In this document: positions 36,341 to 46,573 of the stretch, in pieces
How positions within the stretch are numbered: position 1 is the first letter of the stretch
How the letters are laid out: each line of letters opens with the position of its first letter
Source of the DNA: Gemmatimonadaceae bacterium
GTDB lineage: Bacteria > Gemmatimonadota > Gemmatimonadetes > Gemmatimonadales > Gemmatimonadaceae
Reading direction: 5' to 3'
DNA length: 64,000 nucleotides
Assembly: GCA_035633115.1 (NCBI GenBank)
Contig: DASQFN010000045.1
Location: forward strand, 124,001-188,000
Translations under genes and position numbers: made by a program
The notes under the pieces: model-generated
Databases searched by the model: none
The model's input: the letters and a program-made list of their open reading frames with translations, nothing else
What the model was told of the DNA's origin: nothing

Positions 36341-36955
36341 CTATGCTTTAACTTCGAAGCAGCAGCTCGGATCTGATCCCGCGACACAGCAGCTTCTCAC
36401 TCCCATCGCGAGATATTCCGCGAGCAGGCTTTCGAGAATCTTGCATGCGGCTGCATGCTCCGAGGTCAGTGCGGCCAGCGGGCATGCCCTGCTGCGAATC
36501 ACCATATGCCCGTTCAGGCGCCGAACCTCAGCGAGCCCGCCGAAGCCTCGAAGAAGCTGTGCGGCGGCTTCCACGCGCGCACGTTTTGTTCCGTCAGGAT
36601 GAGGATAGCGTCGCCCGAGCGTTCTTCCTGTTTCCCGCATCCACGATCCGAGCTGTCGCGCTGAGCACTGTCCTTCGGCAACGCGGAGGAATTGAGAGAG
36701 AACCGGCAGGTAGATCGTCGAGAACTGGATCTCACCGTCGAGCGTGATGGAGTACAGTGCGGACGGCTTGCTCGCCGTGGGACGGCTACCCGTGCGAGCC
36801 GCGAGCTTCCAATCCTGGAGCTTGCGCAGCTGGTTCCGAATCGCGTTCGGAGTCAATCGAAGCGCCGCGGCAAGCTCTTCCACTGTCTTAGGCCCATCTC
36901 TGAGCTGCGCGAGCACCTTGCCGGCGGGGCTGCTGAATCGGACTAGTGTTGCCAT
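36341..36955 (-). CDS. Winged-helix regulator with C-terminal Cys cluster (SufR/COG2345-like)
   Basis: A 204-residue regulator. The N-terminal winged helix is RFSSPAGKVLAQLRDG then TVEELAAALRLTPNAIRNQL. The C-terminal part has Cys residues in SRACPLAALTSEHAAACKIL, GVRSCCVAGSDPSCCFEV. This spacing resembles DeoR/ArsR-like regulators related to SufR, where such cysteines hold an iron-sulfur cluster that controls DNA binding. A redox or Fe-S sensing role is inference. No obvious target operon adjoins it. The tandem dyads just downstream could be its binding sites or belong to the next gene. Confidence 0.85.
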   Translation of the reverse strand: MATLVRFSSPAGKVLAQLRDGPKTVEELAAALRLTPNAIRNQLRKLQDWKLAARTGSRPTASKPSALYSITLDGEIQFSTIYLPVLSQFLRVAEGQCSARQLGSWMRETGRTLGRRYPHPDGTKRARVEAAAQLLRGFGGLAEVRRLNGHMVIRSRACPLAALTSEHAAACKILESLLAEYLAMGVRSCCVAGSDPSCCFEVKA

Positions 36956-37083
36956 TTATCGCTGATTTTGGTGAGCCAGACACTCGTGCTTCAGGGATTG
37001 TCCTGTCTAAACGTTCAAGAACCGCACCCTGTTGACGTCGTGCTGCGGGCGCTCGGCAAACATGCGAACGTGCGGCTCGAGAT

Positions 37084-37117
37084 AATGCGAAAGGGGGGAC
37101 TCGAACCCCCTTTCGCA
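37084..37117 (-). repeat. tRNA-Leu 3'-end fragment forming a minihelix-like hairpin
   Basis: Bases 37084-37110 are identical to 42516-42542, which is the 3' end of the tRNA-Leu gene (T arm plus 3' acceptor strand) and two flanking bases, in the same orientation. Here TTTCGCA follows directly, so on the minus strand TGCGAAAGGGGG pairs with CCCCCTTTCGCA around TTCGAGT with one extra C. No D arm or anticodon arm is present, so it is not a tRNA gene. It may be an att-type scar. Confidence 0.8.
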
Positions 37118-37148
37118 TCGATCTCCTGTGACACAACACTCTCCTACT

Positions 37149-37183
37149 CGACCCGCTCCGAGAAGCTCGGACGGAGCGGGTCG
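37149..37183. other. Strong intergenic hairpin
   Basis: CGACCCGCTCCG pairs perfectly with CGGAGCGGGTCG around an 11-base loop, 48 bases beyond the stop of the frameshifted lipoprotein gene. There is no T run on either strand. It may stabilise or end that transcript. Otherwise the 276-base gap before the regulator gene holds only the tRNA fragment. Confidence 0.6.
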
Positions 37184-37230
37184 TGGCCTCTTCTTCTGAC
37201 AGGGCTTCCGAGGGATCTCCGCGGCCCGAG

Positions 37231-37972
37231 CTACTGGCAGGGGTTTGGTGACGGGCCCGCATTAACGAGGACGTCGTGTGCAAGGATTCTCGCCACCCCG
37301 CCTTTGGACGTCGCCGTAATAGTATTTCGATAAGTCCCGAAGCGACTGACCTTCACGCGCACCCACGCAGTGCCGTTCTCGTCGAGAGTGCCTGTGAACG
37401 CCGCCTGTCCCGGCACAACCCCCCCGCCAGAAGGAACCCGATCTATGGGACCCTCCACCGTCATGGAGTACGTCGCTCCCGCCCGCGGCGGCGAGGTGGT
37501 AATGCGCTTGCACTCCAGCGATTGTCCCGCGATTCCGGTGTTGTGATCGAAACCACCGGCTGCACTCAGCGTAAACGGAGTAACGTCCAGGCACGCGAAA
37601 GTCAGCGAGCGGGTTTCGCCACTCCTGATCTCGACCGTCACGGGACCGGCCGGACAATCGACGTTGCGGTTGTCTTCATCTCCGTCCTCGGAACTGTTGA
37701 CCGTGATCGTCGGGACCCCAGTGGGCACCTGCCGCTCGAATTCCCCGTTGGCGTCTGTCTGGATGTAATCAACAAACTTGTTTGTATCCGGGAAACCACT
37801 GGGGCTCACGATCTCGACCCACACGTTGGGTGCTCGCACACCGTCGACGGTGACTACGCCTCGGATTCTTCCGAGGAGCGGATCTGGATTGGTAAAATAT
37901 GTCGCACCCCGTAACGCCTACAGTCACGACGGCAAACAGCCTGGTCAGGATGCGGCGCGATCGGTGAATCAT
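37231..37972 (-). pseudogene. Frameshifted lipoprotein with a carboxypeptidase-regulatory-like start
   Basis: Translation from the ATG at 37972, which has AGGAGG at good distance, gives MIHRSRRILTRLFAVVTVGV then TGCDIF, a lipoprotein signal (lipobox VTGC). This frame then derails and stops at 37769. One base out, the sequence continues TNPDPLLGRIRGVVTVDGVR then APNVWVEIVSPSG to the stop at 37231, ending ILAHDVLVNAGPSPNPCQ. The switch lies in a run of four T on the minus strand (37894-37897), and removing one T restores one protein of about 246 residues. The body looks like repeated Ig-like/regulatory domains of a surface protein. It is either a real pseudogene or a homopolymer error. Confidence 0.8.
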
Positions 37973-38111
37973 GACTGCCTCCTGGTTTGCACCTTGGTTG
38001 GGTCTGCGCGACGATCCCTGCCGGCTCCAGCAGGGCGACGATCGCGCAGCACGCGAGCGCTGTGTGTACAACGTCCGTCTCATCGAGCACGCCGATTGAT
38101 TCCGAAGCGTC

Positions 38112-39041
38112 CTATTTGCGCGGCCCGAAGGCCGGCCCGTGGTCGTACGTTGGTCCTCCGAGAAGCAACCCGAGCTCGGTGCCGTCGGGGCTCACCGTGA
38201 AAATGTCGGGATCGTCGGCGCTAACCCGGAAGCCAAAAAAGGCGACCTTCGACCCGTCAGGTGACCAGGCCGGTGACCAGTCTTCGCCGTCGTGATTGGT
38301 GAGCCGAACCAGGTTCGCCCCATCCGCGTTGATCGCGTAGATCTCGGTTGAGACGCCGTCGCCCTGCAGCCTCGAAACCATGCGCACGAACGCGATCCGG
38401 CTTCCGTCCGGCGACCAGCGCGGATCAGAATCCATGCGCGCGCCGGCATAGAGCACTGCTGCGCCTGAACCATCCGCGTTCATCGTCCAGATGTCGCCCC
38501 CGTCGCCCGTGACGCGGCGAAAGACGATACGCGAGCCGTCCGGCGACCAGTCGGCTTCGTGGTAGCCGTCTTTTCCGTCGGTCAGCCGCACCACGCCTGA
38601 GCCATCCGCATTCATTGTATAAATCTCCTTCGTGCCCTCGCGGTTGCTCCAGAACAGAATCCTGTCGCCGCGGGGCGACCACCTCGGGCGCACGGAGAGG
38701 CGCCCTGCGAGCACCGTCTCGTTTCCCGTGGCGAGATCGAGCACGGCGATGCCGTCCGCGGGCGTCTGATACGCGACCTTCCGACCGTCCGGCGACACGT
38801 GTGGCGAGAAGCCCTCCGCTCGAAGGCTCACGAAGTTTGTTCCGTCTGGATTCATCGCCATCAGTACGTTCCTGTTTCCCTCTGCGCGAACAAACACAAT
38901 CTTGCCGGCCAGCGAGGTGGGAATGGTTGAAACCGGCGGAGGCGCGGGGGGCGTTGGTCCGACCGTCGAGCCCGCGCCTCCACTGCAATTGCAGGCGCCC
39001 ATTACTGCCAATATGATGGGCAGTTTGGTAAGTGTCTTCAT
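38112..39041 (-). CDS. PD40/TolB-type beta-propeller lipoprotein
   Basis: A 309-residue secreted lipoprotein. MKTLTKLPIILAVMGACNCS is a signal peptide with lipobox MGAC, and a Pro-rich linker follows. The body is a series of PD40/WD40-like repeats: MNPDGTNFVSL, SPDGRKVAYQ, SPRGDRILFWSN, MNADGSGVVRLTDG, SPDGSRIVFRR, SPDGSRIAFVR, INADGANLVRLTN, SPDGSKVAFFG. These form a TolB-like propeller, a general protein- or glycan-binding scaffold. The start at 39041 has GAGGAG eight bases upstream. It lies between two other lipoprotein genes. The ligand is unknown. Confidence 0.88.
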   Translation of the reverse strand: MKTLTKLPIILAVMGACNCSGGAGSTVGPTPPAPPPVSTIPTSLAGKIVFVRAEGNRNVLMAMNPDGTNFVSLRAEGFSPHVSPDGRKVAYQTPADGIAVLDLATGNETVLAGRLSVRPRWSPRGDRILFWSNREGTKEIYTMNADGSGVVRLTDGKDGYHEADWSPDGSRIVFRRVTGDGGDIWTMNADGSGAAVLYAGARMDSDPRWSPDGSRIAFVRMVSRLQGDGVSTEIYAINADGANLVRLTNHDGEDWSPAWSPDGSKVAFFGFRVSADDPDIFTVSPDGTELGLLLGGPTYDHGPAFGPRK

Positions 39042-39093
39042 GAGAATGCGCTCCTCTATCTGATTGTTTTGGTTGTCCGTGTCATTCGCGATG

Positions 39094-39708
39094 CTATTGC
39101 TGGGGATAAACGACGTCACCAATGCTGACGGTACCGATTATTTCCACTCGATTGCCGTCGCCGAGGTGGCTGTTGTACCGCCACACCGCGACGTTCTTCG
39201 CGTGCACGTGAAGGGTGAAACCGGCTTTCGTGGGCACCACTGGCTGCGCGACCGCGATCCAATCGGTGTTATGCCAGATCCCCGCCTCACCATCGACGTC
39301 CTGCGCGTTGAGACGCATGTGGGTTATGCGGCCATTCTTTCCATTCTCGAGCTGCACCTGCAGCACGACATCATCCGTCAATGCGTACTCGGTGTAGGTT
39401 GCGCTGGCCCACAGTGGCGTCACTACGAGACAGCCGCTCTTGCCGAATACGACGGCCCATGCGTTAGGCGTAAACCCGGTCGATGGACAAGAGCTCGTGA
39501 GCGCGGGCGCATCTGCGTCCGCCAGCGCCAGATCGCCCTGCATTACGGAGGCTCCTGCAGTCGCGGGGGTCCCTCCCTTTGCCTGACGAAGCCTGCCGAT
39601 GTCGAGCGGGCCGGGCGCAAGTGGATCGGTACAGCCTGGAATGGACAGCACGAGGAGAACAGTGGCGGCAATTGCGGCTATGGATCGGTTGCGGTGGTAG
39701 TCTTTCAT
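39094..39708 (-). CDS. Lipoprotein of unknown function
   Basis: A 204-residue lipoprotein. MKDYHRNRSIAAIAATVLLV then LSIPGC is a signal peptide with lipobox IPGC. The mature part has two Cys in PALTSSCPSTGFTPNAWAVV and FGKSGCLVVTPLW, perhaps a disulfide, and beta-rich C-terminal sequence (HVHAKNVAVWRYNSHLGDGN). I do not recognise the family. It is divergent from the SARP/TPR regulator across 130 bases, and that arrangement often marks a regulator and its target. Confidence 0.8.
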   Translation of the reverse strand: MKDYHRNRSIAAIAATVLLVLSIPGCTDPLAPGPLDIGRLRQAKGGTPATAGASVMQGDLALADADAPALTSSCPSTGFTPNAWAVVFGKSGCLVVTPLWASATYTEYALTDDVVLQVQLENGKNGRITHMRLNAQDVDGEAGIWHNTDWIAVAQPVVPTKAGFTLHVHAKNVAVWRYNSHLGDGNRVEIIGTVSIGDVVYPQQ

Positions 39709-39838
39709 GGTGCCTCCTGGCGACTGTGGGTCGGGTCATTCCGATCCCGTCGAGGGCGAATCTGGCGGTATCCGATTATCCGCTTCTTATTTCGCAGTTA
39801 AGCCGGGCTCGCACCGGCCAACCCGCCTCGACTCTGAC

Positions 39839-42490
39839 ATGATTGATCTGCGCGTTCTGGGCACTCTCGACCTCCGCGACAGCGAGAATGGCCGCCCGAT
39901 CCTGGCCATCCTGGCGCAGCCCAAAAGGATGGCACTGCTGATCTACCTCGCTCTGGCCACGCCACGCGGGTCACATCGCCGCGAGACCCTGCTGCTTATG
40001 TTCTGGCCCGATTCGACTGAGGACCGTGCGCGCAACTCGCTCAATCAGGCCGTCTTCAACCTTCGCCGCGTGCTCGGCGAGGCTGCCGTGGTCGGCACCG
40101 GCGAGGAACTCCGCCTCTCGGACGAAGTCGTGCGATGCGATGCCGTGGAATTCGACCGGGTTCTGACGGCGAGCGACGCAGAGGGTGCGCTGCGGCTTTA
40201 TGGCGGCGATCTCGTGCCCGGCTTTCACGTGGACGATTGCATCGAGTTCGAGCGCTGGCTCGACGACAAGCGACAGCAGTTGCGGGCGAAAGCCGTGGCC
40301 GCCGCGATCGGGCTCGCACAGAAAGAGGAGCGAAGCGAACACAGTGTCGCAGCGGTGGAGTTACTGCGTCGAGCCGCCCTGTGGGCTCCGTATGACGAGC
40401 CGGCCGTTACACGTCTTGTAGCGCTTCTCGCCCGGCTCGGGGACCGGCCCGGCGCGCTACGGGAGTACGACCGTTTTCGGAGCCTGCTGCAAGCGGACCT
40501 CGCGATCACGCCGTCTGCGGAACTCGACGCGCTCGTCGCGGAGATTCGGCGAGGAGAGGTTGCGGCGGCGTACCCGGTTGGAGCGCCCGGCCGCCGCGAG
40601 GCGGCGGGAGCGGACGCTTCCCGCCTGCCGGACATCCCATCGCGTCCGGAAGGCAGCGCTGCCCGTATACCGGCGTGGAGATCTGGAATGCGCCTGCGCG
40701 CGGCGGCAGCCGCGGTATTGCTGGCGATCGGGGCAGGTGCAGTCGTTCTGGCGCGCCAGTACGGAAAAGCGCGCGGACCCGCCGCAACCCCGCTCGACAC
40801 GCGGCGCGTGCTCGTCGCGGCATTCGAGAACCGCACAGGCGATCGCGCCCTGGATCCCCTCGGCTACATGGCGGCCGACTGGATCACGCAGGGATTGGCT
40901 CGCACCGGGCTCGCGCGCGTGGTTCCGTTTTCGACAGTCGTCCAGGAGACGCCGCACCTCACCGCAGAGGGCTCCGCACCCGAGGTTGCGATCCCGACAG
41001 CGAACCGTCAGCTGGCGCGCCGCATCGGGGCGGGGATCCTGATTACCGGTGCGTATTATCGTGGTGGCGATTCGCTGGCGTTTCAGGGACAGATCGTTGA
41101 CGTCGCCACCGGCGAAGTGCTGCGCGCCATCGAAGGCATTCGAGGCTCGACCGCGCAACCGGCAGCGGCGGTGGAGCAGCTTCAGAGGCGGACCCTCGGG
41201 ACGCTCGCAACCTTGTTCGACCAGCGCCTGACCTCATGGCCTGATGTGGCGAGTCAGCCGTCGAGCCTGGAGGCGTACCAGCTCTTCTCGGATGGAATGG
41301 ATCTTTTCCTGAAGGCAAATCGCGACTTTGGAACATCCGAGAGTCGGCGTCTCTACGGAGAGGCTGCGGCCAGCTTCGTGGCTGCGGCGCAAACGGACTC
41401 GGCTTTCGCCACTCCGCTGCTGTGGGCCGTTTACGCCTACATGAACGCTCGCGACTCCGCAGCTGCTGATTCTCTAATCCGGTCGCTAGAGCGCCAGCCG
41501 CTCTCGACGTGGAACCGCGCCGTGCTGAACCACCAGTTGGCGTTGCTGTCGCGCAACGCGGAAGCTCAATACGGCGCGGCGCGCGAGCTGGCCGAACTAT
41601 CGCCTGATTCCGAGTGGCTGCTCAAGCTCGGCGTCGCCGCGTTCGACAGCAACCGCCCGGGGATTGCGCTTGACGTCTTCATGCGCATCAACCCCGATCG
41701 CGGCTGGATCAAAGAGTTTCCGTCATACTGGCGGCTCCGCTCGGAGTTACAGCACATAACGGGGAATTACAGCGCGGGACTGAAGGACACGCGTCGAGGC
41801 CAGCTCGCGAACCCCGGAGACACGTGGCTCCGCACACTCGAGCTCTGGGCGCTGGCCGCGCTCGGCAGAGACAACGAGATCCTGGAGCTCCTGGCGCCAC
41901 GGTTGGCCGCGGGCGACGCGTTCGCCGCATGGCAGCTCACTACCGCGGTGGAGGAGCTGCGGGGACACGGTCATCGGAGGGCCTCGCGGCGCATCGTCCA
42001 ATGGAGCCTGCCACTGGTGGAGTTGCTGCGGGATCCCGATGGACGCCCCAGTGCGCGCCGAGAGCGTGCCTATCTGCTGAATGAGGCGGGGCGAACTTCC
42101 GAGGCGCGGGTCCTTTATCGTGCGCTCGCCGCGGAAAGACCGGAGGAAGGTGAGTACCGCGTGCGCTCGGCGCTTCTGGCTGCACGTGAAGGTGACCAGC
42201 GCGAAGCAGTGGAGACATTGAACTGGCTGGGAACGTTGCGCGGCGCTGACCTGGGGCGTGTCGTCCCGCGGAGCGAACTCCGCTATTGGGGGTCGGCCGA
42301 GGGGTGGCACGCCGTGATGCAAGCGCGGCTCTTGGCGCAGACCGGGAATCCCGAGCGCGCCGTTGAGACGTTGCGCGTCGGTGTTTCCCGCGGTCTGAAG
42401 CACACGTACCTCCACCTGCATGACGATCCCGAGTTTGACCCGCTGCGACGGCATGCCGGCTTTCAGCAATTGTTGCGGTCGAAGGATTGA
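39839..42490 (+). CDS. SARP-type regulator with membrane segment and TPR-like C-terminus
   Basis: An 883-residue protein. [20 protein letters not shown] begins an OmpR/SARP-type DNA-binding domain ([40 protein letters not shown]). A bacterial transcriptional activator domain follows to ~residue 230. A single hydrophobic segment ([20 protein letters not shown], ~284-306) divides it. The outer half starts [20 protein letters not shown], a FlgO/TolB-N-like domain, and continues with TPR-like helices. The cytosolic DNA-binding and periplasmic sensor layout suggests a one-component transmembrane regulator, which is frequent in Gemmatimonadota. The ATG at 39839 gives the normal SARP N-terminus; the longer frame adds unrelated residues. 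Confidence 0.9.
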   Translation: MIDLRVLGTLDLRDSENGRPILAILAQPKRMALLIYLALATPRGSHRRETLLLMFWPDSTEDRARNSLNQAVFNLRRVLGEAAVVGTGEELRLSDEVVRCDAVEFDRVLTASDAEGALRLYGGDLVPGFHVDDCIEFERWLDDKRQQLRAKAVAAAIGLAQKEERSEHSVAAVELLRRAALWAPYDEPAVTRLVALLARLGDRPGALREYDRFRSLLQADLAITPSAELDALVAEIRRGEVAAAYPVGAPGRREAAGADASRLPDIPSRPEGSAARIPAWRSGMRLRAAAAAVLLAIGAGAVVLARQYGKARGPAATPLDTRRVLVAAFENRTGDRALDPLGYMAADWITQGLARTGLARVVPFSTVVQETPHLTAEGSAPEVAIPTANRQLARRIGAGILITGAYYRGGDSLAFQGQIVDVATGEVLRAIEGIRGSTAQPAAAVEQLQRRTLGTLATLFDQRLTSWPDVASQPSSLEAYQLFSDGMDLFLKANRDFGTSESRRLYGEAAASFVAAAQTDSAFATPLLWAVYAYMNARDSAAADSLIRSLERQPLSTWNRAVLNHQLALLSRNAEAQYGAARELAELSPDSEWLLKLGVAAFDSNRPGIALDVFMRINPDRGWIKEFPSYWRLRSELQHITGNYSAGLKDTRRGQLANPGDTWLRTLELWALAALGRDNEILELLAPRLAAGDAFAAWQLTTAVEELRGHGHRRASRRIVQWSLPLVELLRDPDGRPSARRERAYLLNEAGRTSEARVLYRALAAERPEEGEYRVRSALLAAREGDQREAVETLNWLGTLRGADLGRVVPRSELRYWGSAEGWHAVMQARLLAQTGNPERAVETLRVGVSRGLKHTYLHLHDDPEFDPLRRHAGFQQLLRSKD

Positions 42491-42517
42491 ATACGTGCGC
42501 CGGTGCCACGCGCAAAA

Positions 42518-42599
<82 letters not shown>

Positions 42600-42751
42600 T
42601 TCACCACATTATAGAACACTGCCTTGACCTGCACCAACGCGGTGCGCGCTCGAATGGCGCAACGTCGTTCTCGGCGCCTCTGCGCCAGCACGCTGATCGT
42701 CCCGATCAAGAGTTCACAAGTCCAGGAGGTGACGCGCCGGTACCTCGCGCA

Positions 42752-42792
42752 GAAAACGAAACCGCCCTCAATGCACCGGGCATTGAGGGCGG
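42752..42792 (-). terminator. Rho-independent terminator of htrA
   Basis: CCGCCCTCAATGC and GCATTGAGGGCGG pair perfectly over 13 bp around ACCGG. On the minus strand the stem is followed by TTTCGTTTTC, 27 bases after the htrA stop. The rest of the 220-base gap to the tRNA shows nothing clear. Confidence 0.85.
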
Positions 42793-42819
42793 CTCGAGGA
42801 ATCAGCGGAGCTCAGCTAC

Positions 42820-44391
42820 TCACCCGCCGATCCTGATATTCACCACTCGATTGCTGCCTTCCTGCCCGAGTGTCGTCACGTTGAAGCTCACGTAATCGCC
42901 CGGCTTCACCCTCTGAAGCACCTGCGTTAGATCCAACGGCGTCCGTATCGGACGACGCGGCCCAGGATATAGCAGCTCGTAGATAACGTCCCGTGTTCCG
43001 AGCTTCTGGTACGCCGGCCCGAGCGGGACGACGTCGGTCACCATCACACCCCGCTGATTGGGCGCCAGCTTTGCCTGCGCCGCGAGCTCCGCGGGCACCG
43101 GCTGGACCGACACGCCGAGCGTCGGGTTCACGGAGCCTCGGTTGGAGGTAGGAGAAACGGGCGCGGCCGCCGCGCTGCGAGCGGGCGTCTCGAGCTCGCC
43201 CAGCTTCACGCGAAACGACTTCTTCTGGCCGTAGCGCATGACGTCGATGTCGATATTCTCACCCGGCGCGTGATTTCTCACGATGCGTTGAAGAGTGCTC
43301 ACGCGGTCAACGGGCTGTCCGTCGGCGGTGATGATGATGTCGCCAGCCTGCACGCCTGCGCGGGCCGCGGCACTCGTCGCCGACCCACCGAATCCTTCCA
43401 CCTTCGCGCCGCGGATATCCTTCATCCCCGCGACCGCGGCGTCTTCAGGCGAGACCTCGTTGATCTGAATGCCAAGCACCGCAACACGCACGCGACCGTG
43501 AGCGATGATGTCCTCCATCACCTTCTTGGCAAGCGAGATCGGAATAGCGAATCCATAACCGGCGTTGACACCGGTGGGACTGGCGATGGCGCTCGTGATG
43601 CCGATCACCTCGCCGCGCGAGTTGACCAGCGGGCCTCCCGAATTGCCCGGGTTGATCGCAGCGTCAGTCTGAATCAGGTCGCTGATGGAATAGTTGGGAC
43701 CGGTCCGGCTGCGATTGAGCAGGCCCGGAAGGCTCCGTCCCTTTGCGCTGATGATTCCCGCAGTGACCGTGAAGTCGAAGCCGAGTGGATTGCCGATCGC
43801 GAGCACCCACTCACCGACTCGAGTGTTGTCGTCGTTGCCGAGGGGCAGAGTCGGGAAGTCGCCGTTTCCCGTGATCTTGATCACTGCGACATCGGTAGTC
43901 GGATCATTGCCGACGACCTTCGCCTTGTAAGTGCGGTGATCGAGCAGCTGCACGGTCACCTGATCAGCGACGGTCGTCCGGTCGCTGGTCGTGACGACGT
44001 GATTGTTCGTCAGAATGTATCCGTCCTTCGACACTATGAAGCCCGAGCCGGAGCCGCCCTCGACCTGTGGCCCCTGCTGCCCGAACTGATCGAAGAAATC
44101 TTCCATTCCGGGCGGAATGGTGAGCCCGTTGGGAAGGGAACGCCTCCGCTGGCTCGTCTGCGCGGGGCGGCTTTCGGCCGAGATGGAGACGACAGCGGGC
44201 TTCACATGATCGGCGATTGTAACGAACGCGTTGCTCGCCTCCATGATCGGGGCCGTTGCCGATACCGATGGCTTGCTCTGGGCGAGGCCGAGCCGTGAAA
44301 GATCGAGGCCCCCCGACGCGATAATGAGCCCGCCAAGAAATGCGACCACGACGGCCAGGCCCCAGCGAGCACGAGATGAAAGTGAAGACAT
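42820..44391 (-). CDS. Periplasmic HtrA/DegP-type serine protease-chaperone
   Basis: An envelope quality-control protease (523 residues). An N-terminal hydrophobic segment (RWGLAVVVAFLGGLIIASGG) anchors or exports it. The trypsin-like domain has His131 in LTNNHVV, Asp167 in TTDVAVIKI and Ser251 in NPGNSGGPL. Two PDZ domains follow (VQAGDIIITADGQPVDRVS; GVMVTDVVPLGPAYQKL). The ATG at 44391 is preferred over a TTG seven codons upstream because AAGGTAG lies at ribosome-binding distance. It ends at a good terminator and lies directly downstream of dnaK on the same strand, grouping two stress functions. Confidence 0.95.
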   Translation of the reverse strand: MSSLSSRARWGLAVVVAFLGGLIIASGGLDLSRLGLAQSKPSVSATAPIMEASNAFVTIADHVKPAVVSISAESRPAQTSQRRRSLPNGLTIPPGMEDFFDQFGQQGPQVEGGSGSGFIVSKDGYILTNNHVVTTSDRTTVADQVTVQLLDHRTYKAKVVGNDPTTDVAVIKITGNGDFPTLPLGNDDNTRVGEWVLAIGNPLGFDFTVTAGIISAKGRSLPGLLNRSRTGPNYSISDLIQTDAAINPGNSGGPLVNSRGEVIGITSAIASPTGVNAGYGFAIPISLAKKVMEDIIAHGRVRVAVLGIQINEVSPEDAAVAGMKDIRGAKVEGFGGSATSAAARAGVQAGDIIITADGQPVDRVSTLQRIVRNHAPGENIDIDVMRYGQKKSFRVKLGELETPARSAAAAPVSPTSNRGSVNPTLGVSVQPVPAELAAQAKLAPNQRGVMVTDVVPLGPAYQKLGTRDVIYELLYPGPRRPIRTPLDLTQVLQRVKPGDYVSFNVTTLGQEGSNRVVNIRIGG

Positions 44392-44437
44392 ATATCTGGC
44401 TACCTTATCCAAAAGGGTTGAGTACTAATGTAAGACA

Positions 44438-44465
44438 CCGGACGCCCTTGTCAGGTTGCGTCCGG
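44438..44465 (-). terminator. Hairpin between dnaK and htrA
   Basis: CCGGACGC and GCGTCCGG form an 8-bp stem around 12 bases, 17 bases after the dnaK stop on the minus strand. Only a weak T-containing tract (TGTCTTACAT) follows. It may terminate dnaK messages in part. Confidence 0.4.
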
Positions 44466-44481
44466 CGTCCGTACAGCTTTC

Positions 44482-46416
44482 TTACTTCTTGTCGTCGACG
44501 ATCTCGTAGTCGGCTTCGACCACGTCGTCGGCTTTTGCTCCGGCGCCATCCCCCTCGGGAGTGCCCGTCGGAGCGCCTTGCGGCTCTCCCTGGGAGCTTT
44601 GCGCCTGCTGCTGGTAGAACGACTGTCCGGCCTCGCTGAACACGCGGCTCAGCTCCTCCTGTGCCGACCGGATCTCGTCCATGTCGTCGCCGCGAAGCGC
44701 CTTGCGCGACCGCTCGATTGCCGAGTCGATGCGCGACTTGATGTCGGGTGAGACCTTGTCGCCCCATTCCTTGACGTTTTTCTCGACCTCGTAGGTCATC
44801 GAGTCCAGGCGATTACGGGCGTCGATCGCTTCGCGCGCCGTCTTGTCCGCCGCCGCGTTCTTTTCGGCGTCCTTGACCATGCGATCGATTTCCGCGTCGG
44901 ACAAACCGCTCGATGCCTCGATGCGGATCTTCTGCTCCTTGCCCGTCGCCTTGTCCTTCGCCGTCACGTGCAGAATGCCGTTGGCGTCGATGTCGAACGT
45001 GACTTCAACCTGCGGCATGCCGCGCGGTGCCGGCGGAATTCCCGTGAGCTGGAATTTGCCGATCGTCTTGTTGTAGGTCGCGAGCTCGCGCTCTCCCTGG
45101 AGGACGTGAATCTCGACTGTCGTCTGATTGTCGTCCGCTGTGGAGAAAGTCTCGCTCTTCTTCGTCGGGATGGTGGTGTTGCGCGGGATGAGCACGGTCG
45201 TGACTCCACCGAGCGTCTCGATGCCGAGCGAGAGCGGCGTCACGTCGAGAAGGAGAACATCCTTCTGCTCGCCGGTGAGAACCGCACCCTGGATCGCTGC
45301 GCCGATTGCCACGACTTCGTCGGGATTCACTCCCTTGTTGGGCTCCTTCCCGAAGAACTTCTTCACGATCTCCTGAATTTTCGGAATGCGTGTCGATCCA
45401 CCGACGAGAATCACTTCGTCGATCTCGTTCGGCTTGATGCCCGCGTCCTTGAGCGCCTGCTCCATCGGCGGAATCGTCCGCTGAATGAGATCGTCGACGA
45501 GCTGCTCGAACTTCGCCCGGGTGAGCGAATAGTTGAGGTGCTTAGGGCCGCTCTGGTCGGCGGTGATAAAGGGAAGATTGATGTCGGTGGACTGTGTGGT
45601 GCTGAGCTCCATCTTCGCCTTCTCGGCCGCTTCCTTCAGACGCTGCAGCGCCATCGGATCCTTCGAGAGGTCGATTGCCTGGTCGCGCTTGAATTCGGTG
45701 ACGAGCCAGTCTATCACACGCTGGTCGAAATCATCGCCGCCAAGGTGCGTGTCGCCGTTGGTCGATTTCACCTCGAACTGCCGCGATCCCTCGACGTCGT
45801 ACAGCTCGAGGACCGAGATGTCGTACGTGCCGCCGCCAAGGTCGAACACGGCGACCTTTTCATCCTTCTTCTTGTCGAGACCGTAGGCGAGTGCCGCGGC
45901 CGTCGGCTCGTTGATGATTCGGAGGACGTCGAGACCCGCGATCTTGCCGGCGTCCTTCGTCGCCTGGCGCTGCGAGTCGTTGAAGTAGGCGGGAACAGTG
46001 ACCACGGCCTTTTCGACCTTGTAGCCGAGATAGTCTTCGGCAGTCTGCTTCATCTTCTGGAGGATCATCGCCGAGATCTCGGGCGGCGAGTAGCGCTTGC
46101 CCTGAACCTCGACCATCGAGACGTCGTTCGAGCCGGGAACTACTTTATAAGGAACGCGCCCCGCCTCTTCCTTGACCTCACTCATCTTGCGGCCCATGAA
46201 CCGCTTGATCGAGAAGACCGTGTTCTGAGGGTTGGTGACGGCCTGCCGTTTAGCGATCTGGCCGACCAGGCGCTCGCCGTCCTTCGTGAAGCCGACTACG
46301 GAGGGGGTCGTACGACCGCCCTCGGCGTTGGGAATGACGACCGGATCGCCGCCTTCCATGACGGCGACGACCGAATTCGTCGTACCCAGGTCGATTCCAA
46401 TTACCTTGTCTGCCAT
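44482..46416 (-). CDS. dnaK: Chaperone DnaK (Hsp70)
   Basis: The Hsp70 chaperone that binds and refolds exposed hydrophobic peptides under ATP control. It starts [20 protein letters not shown], and shows [54 protein letters not shown] and [11 protein letters not shown]; it ends with the acidic [15 protein letters not shown]. Length (644) is typical. No grpE, dnaJ or hrcA lies next to it, and no CIRCE element is visible upstream. A CCGGACCAGAC palindrome lies in the intergenic region it shares with the divergent rhomboid gene. Confidence 0.98.
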   Translation of the reverse strand: MADKVIGIDLGTTNSVVAVMEGGDPVVIPNAEGGRTTPSVVGFTKDGERLVGQIAKRQAVTNPQNTVFSIKRFMGRKMSEVKEEAGRVPYKVVPGSNDVSMVEVQGKRYSPPEISAMILQKMKQTAEDYLGYKVEKAVVTVPAYFNDSQRQATKDAGKIAGLDVLRIINEPTAAALAYGLDKKKDEKVAVFDLGGGTYDISVLELYDVEGSRQFEVKSTNGDTHLGGDDFDQRVIDWLVTEFKRDQAIDLSKDPMALQRLKEAAEKAKMELSTTQSTDINLPFITADQSGPKHLNYSLTRAKFEQLVDDLIQRTIPPMEQALKDAGIKPNEIDEVILVGGSTRIPKIQEIVKKFFGKEPNKGVNPDEVVAIGAAIQGAVLTGEQKDVLLLDVTPLSLGIETLGGVTTVLIPRNTTIPTKKSETFSTADDNQTTVEIHVLQGERELATYNKTIGKFQLTGIPPAPRGMPQVEVTFDIDANGILHVTAKDKATGKEQKIRIEASSGLSDAEIDRMVKDAEKNAAADKTAREAIDARNRLDSMTYEVEKNVKEWGDKVSPDIKSRIDSAIERSRKALRGDDMDEIRSAQEELSRVFSEAGQSFYQQQAQSSQGEPQGAPTGTPEGDGAGAKADDVVEADYEIVDDKK

Positions 46417-46504
46417 GTATTCCTCTTAGTGGGTGATGCTTTTTGGTGGTCCCCCGTAAGAGGCAATCCCGGGGCCGTTAATCTCTGCCAAAACGGCGCG
46501 ATTT

Positions 46505-46532
46505 CCGGACCAGACGACCGAAGTCTGGCCGG
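46505..46532. promoter_or_regulatory. Dyad in the dnaK-rhomboid divergent region
   Basis: CCGGACCAGAC and GTCTGGCCGG form an inverted repeat with one unpaired base and a 7-base spacer, between the divergent starts. It could be an operator for either gene; nothing more can be said from sequence. Confidence 0.35.
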
Positions 46533-46573
46533 TTTCTCGCTGATATCGAGCCGATGTCAGATTCGCACGCCAA

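Noticed and set aside
37854-38090. 78-codon minus-strand frame with a hydrophobic stretch (ALACCAIVALLEPAGIVAQ)
   Set aside because: It overlaps the better supported signal peptide of the frameshifted lipoprotein in another frame and has no coherent mature part.
46417-46573. CIRCE/HrcA operator upstream of dnaK
   Set aside because: No TTAGCACTC-N9-GAGTGCTAA or close variant is present; only an unrelated CCAGAC/GTCTGG dyad is seen.
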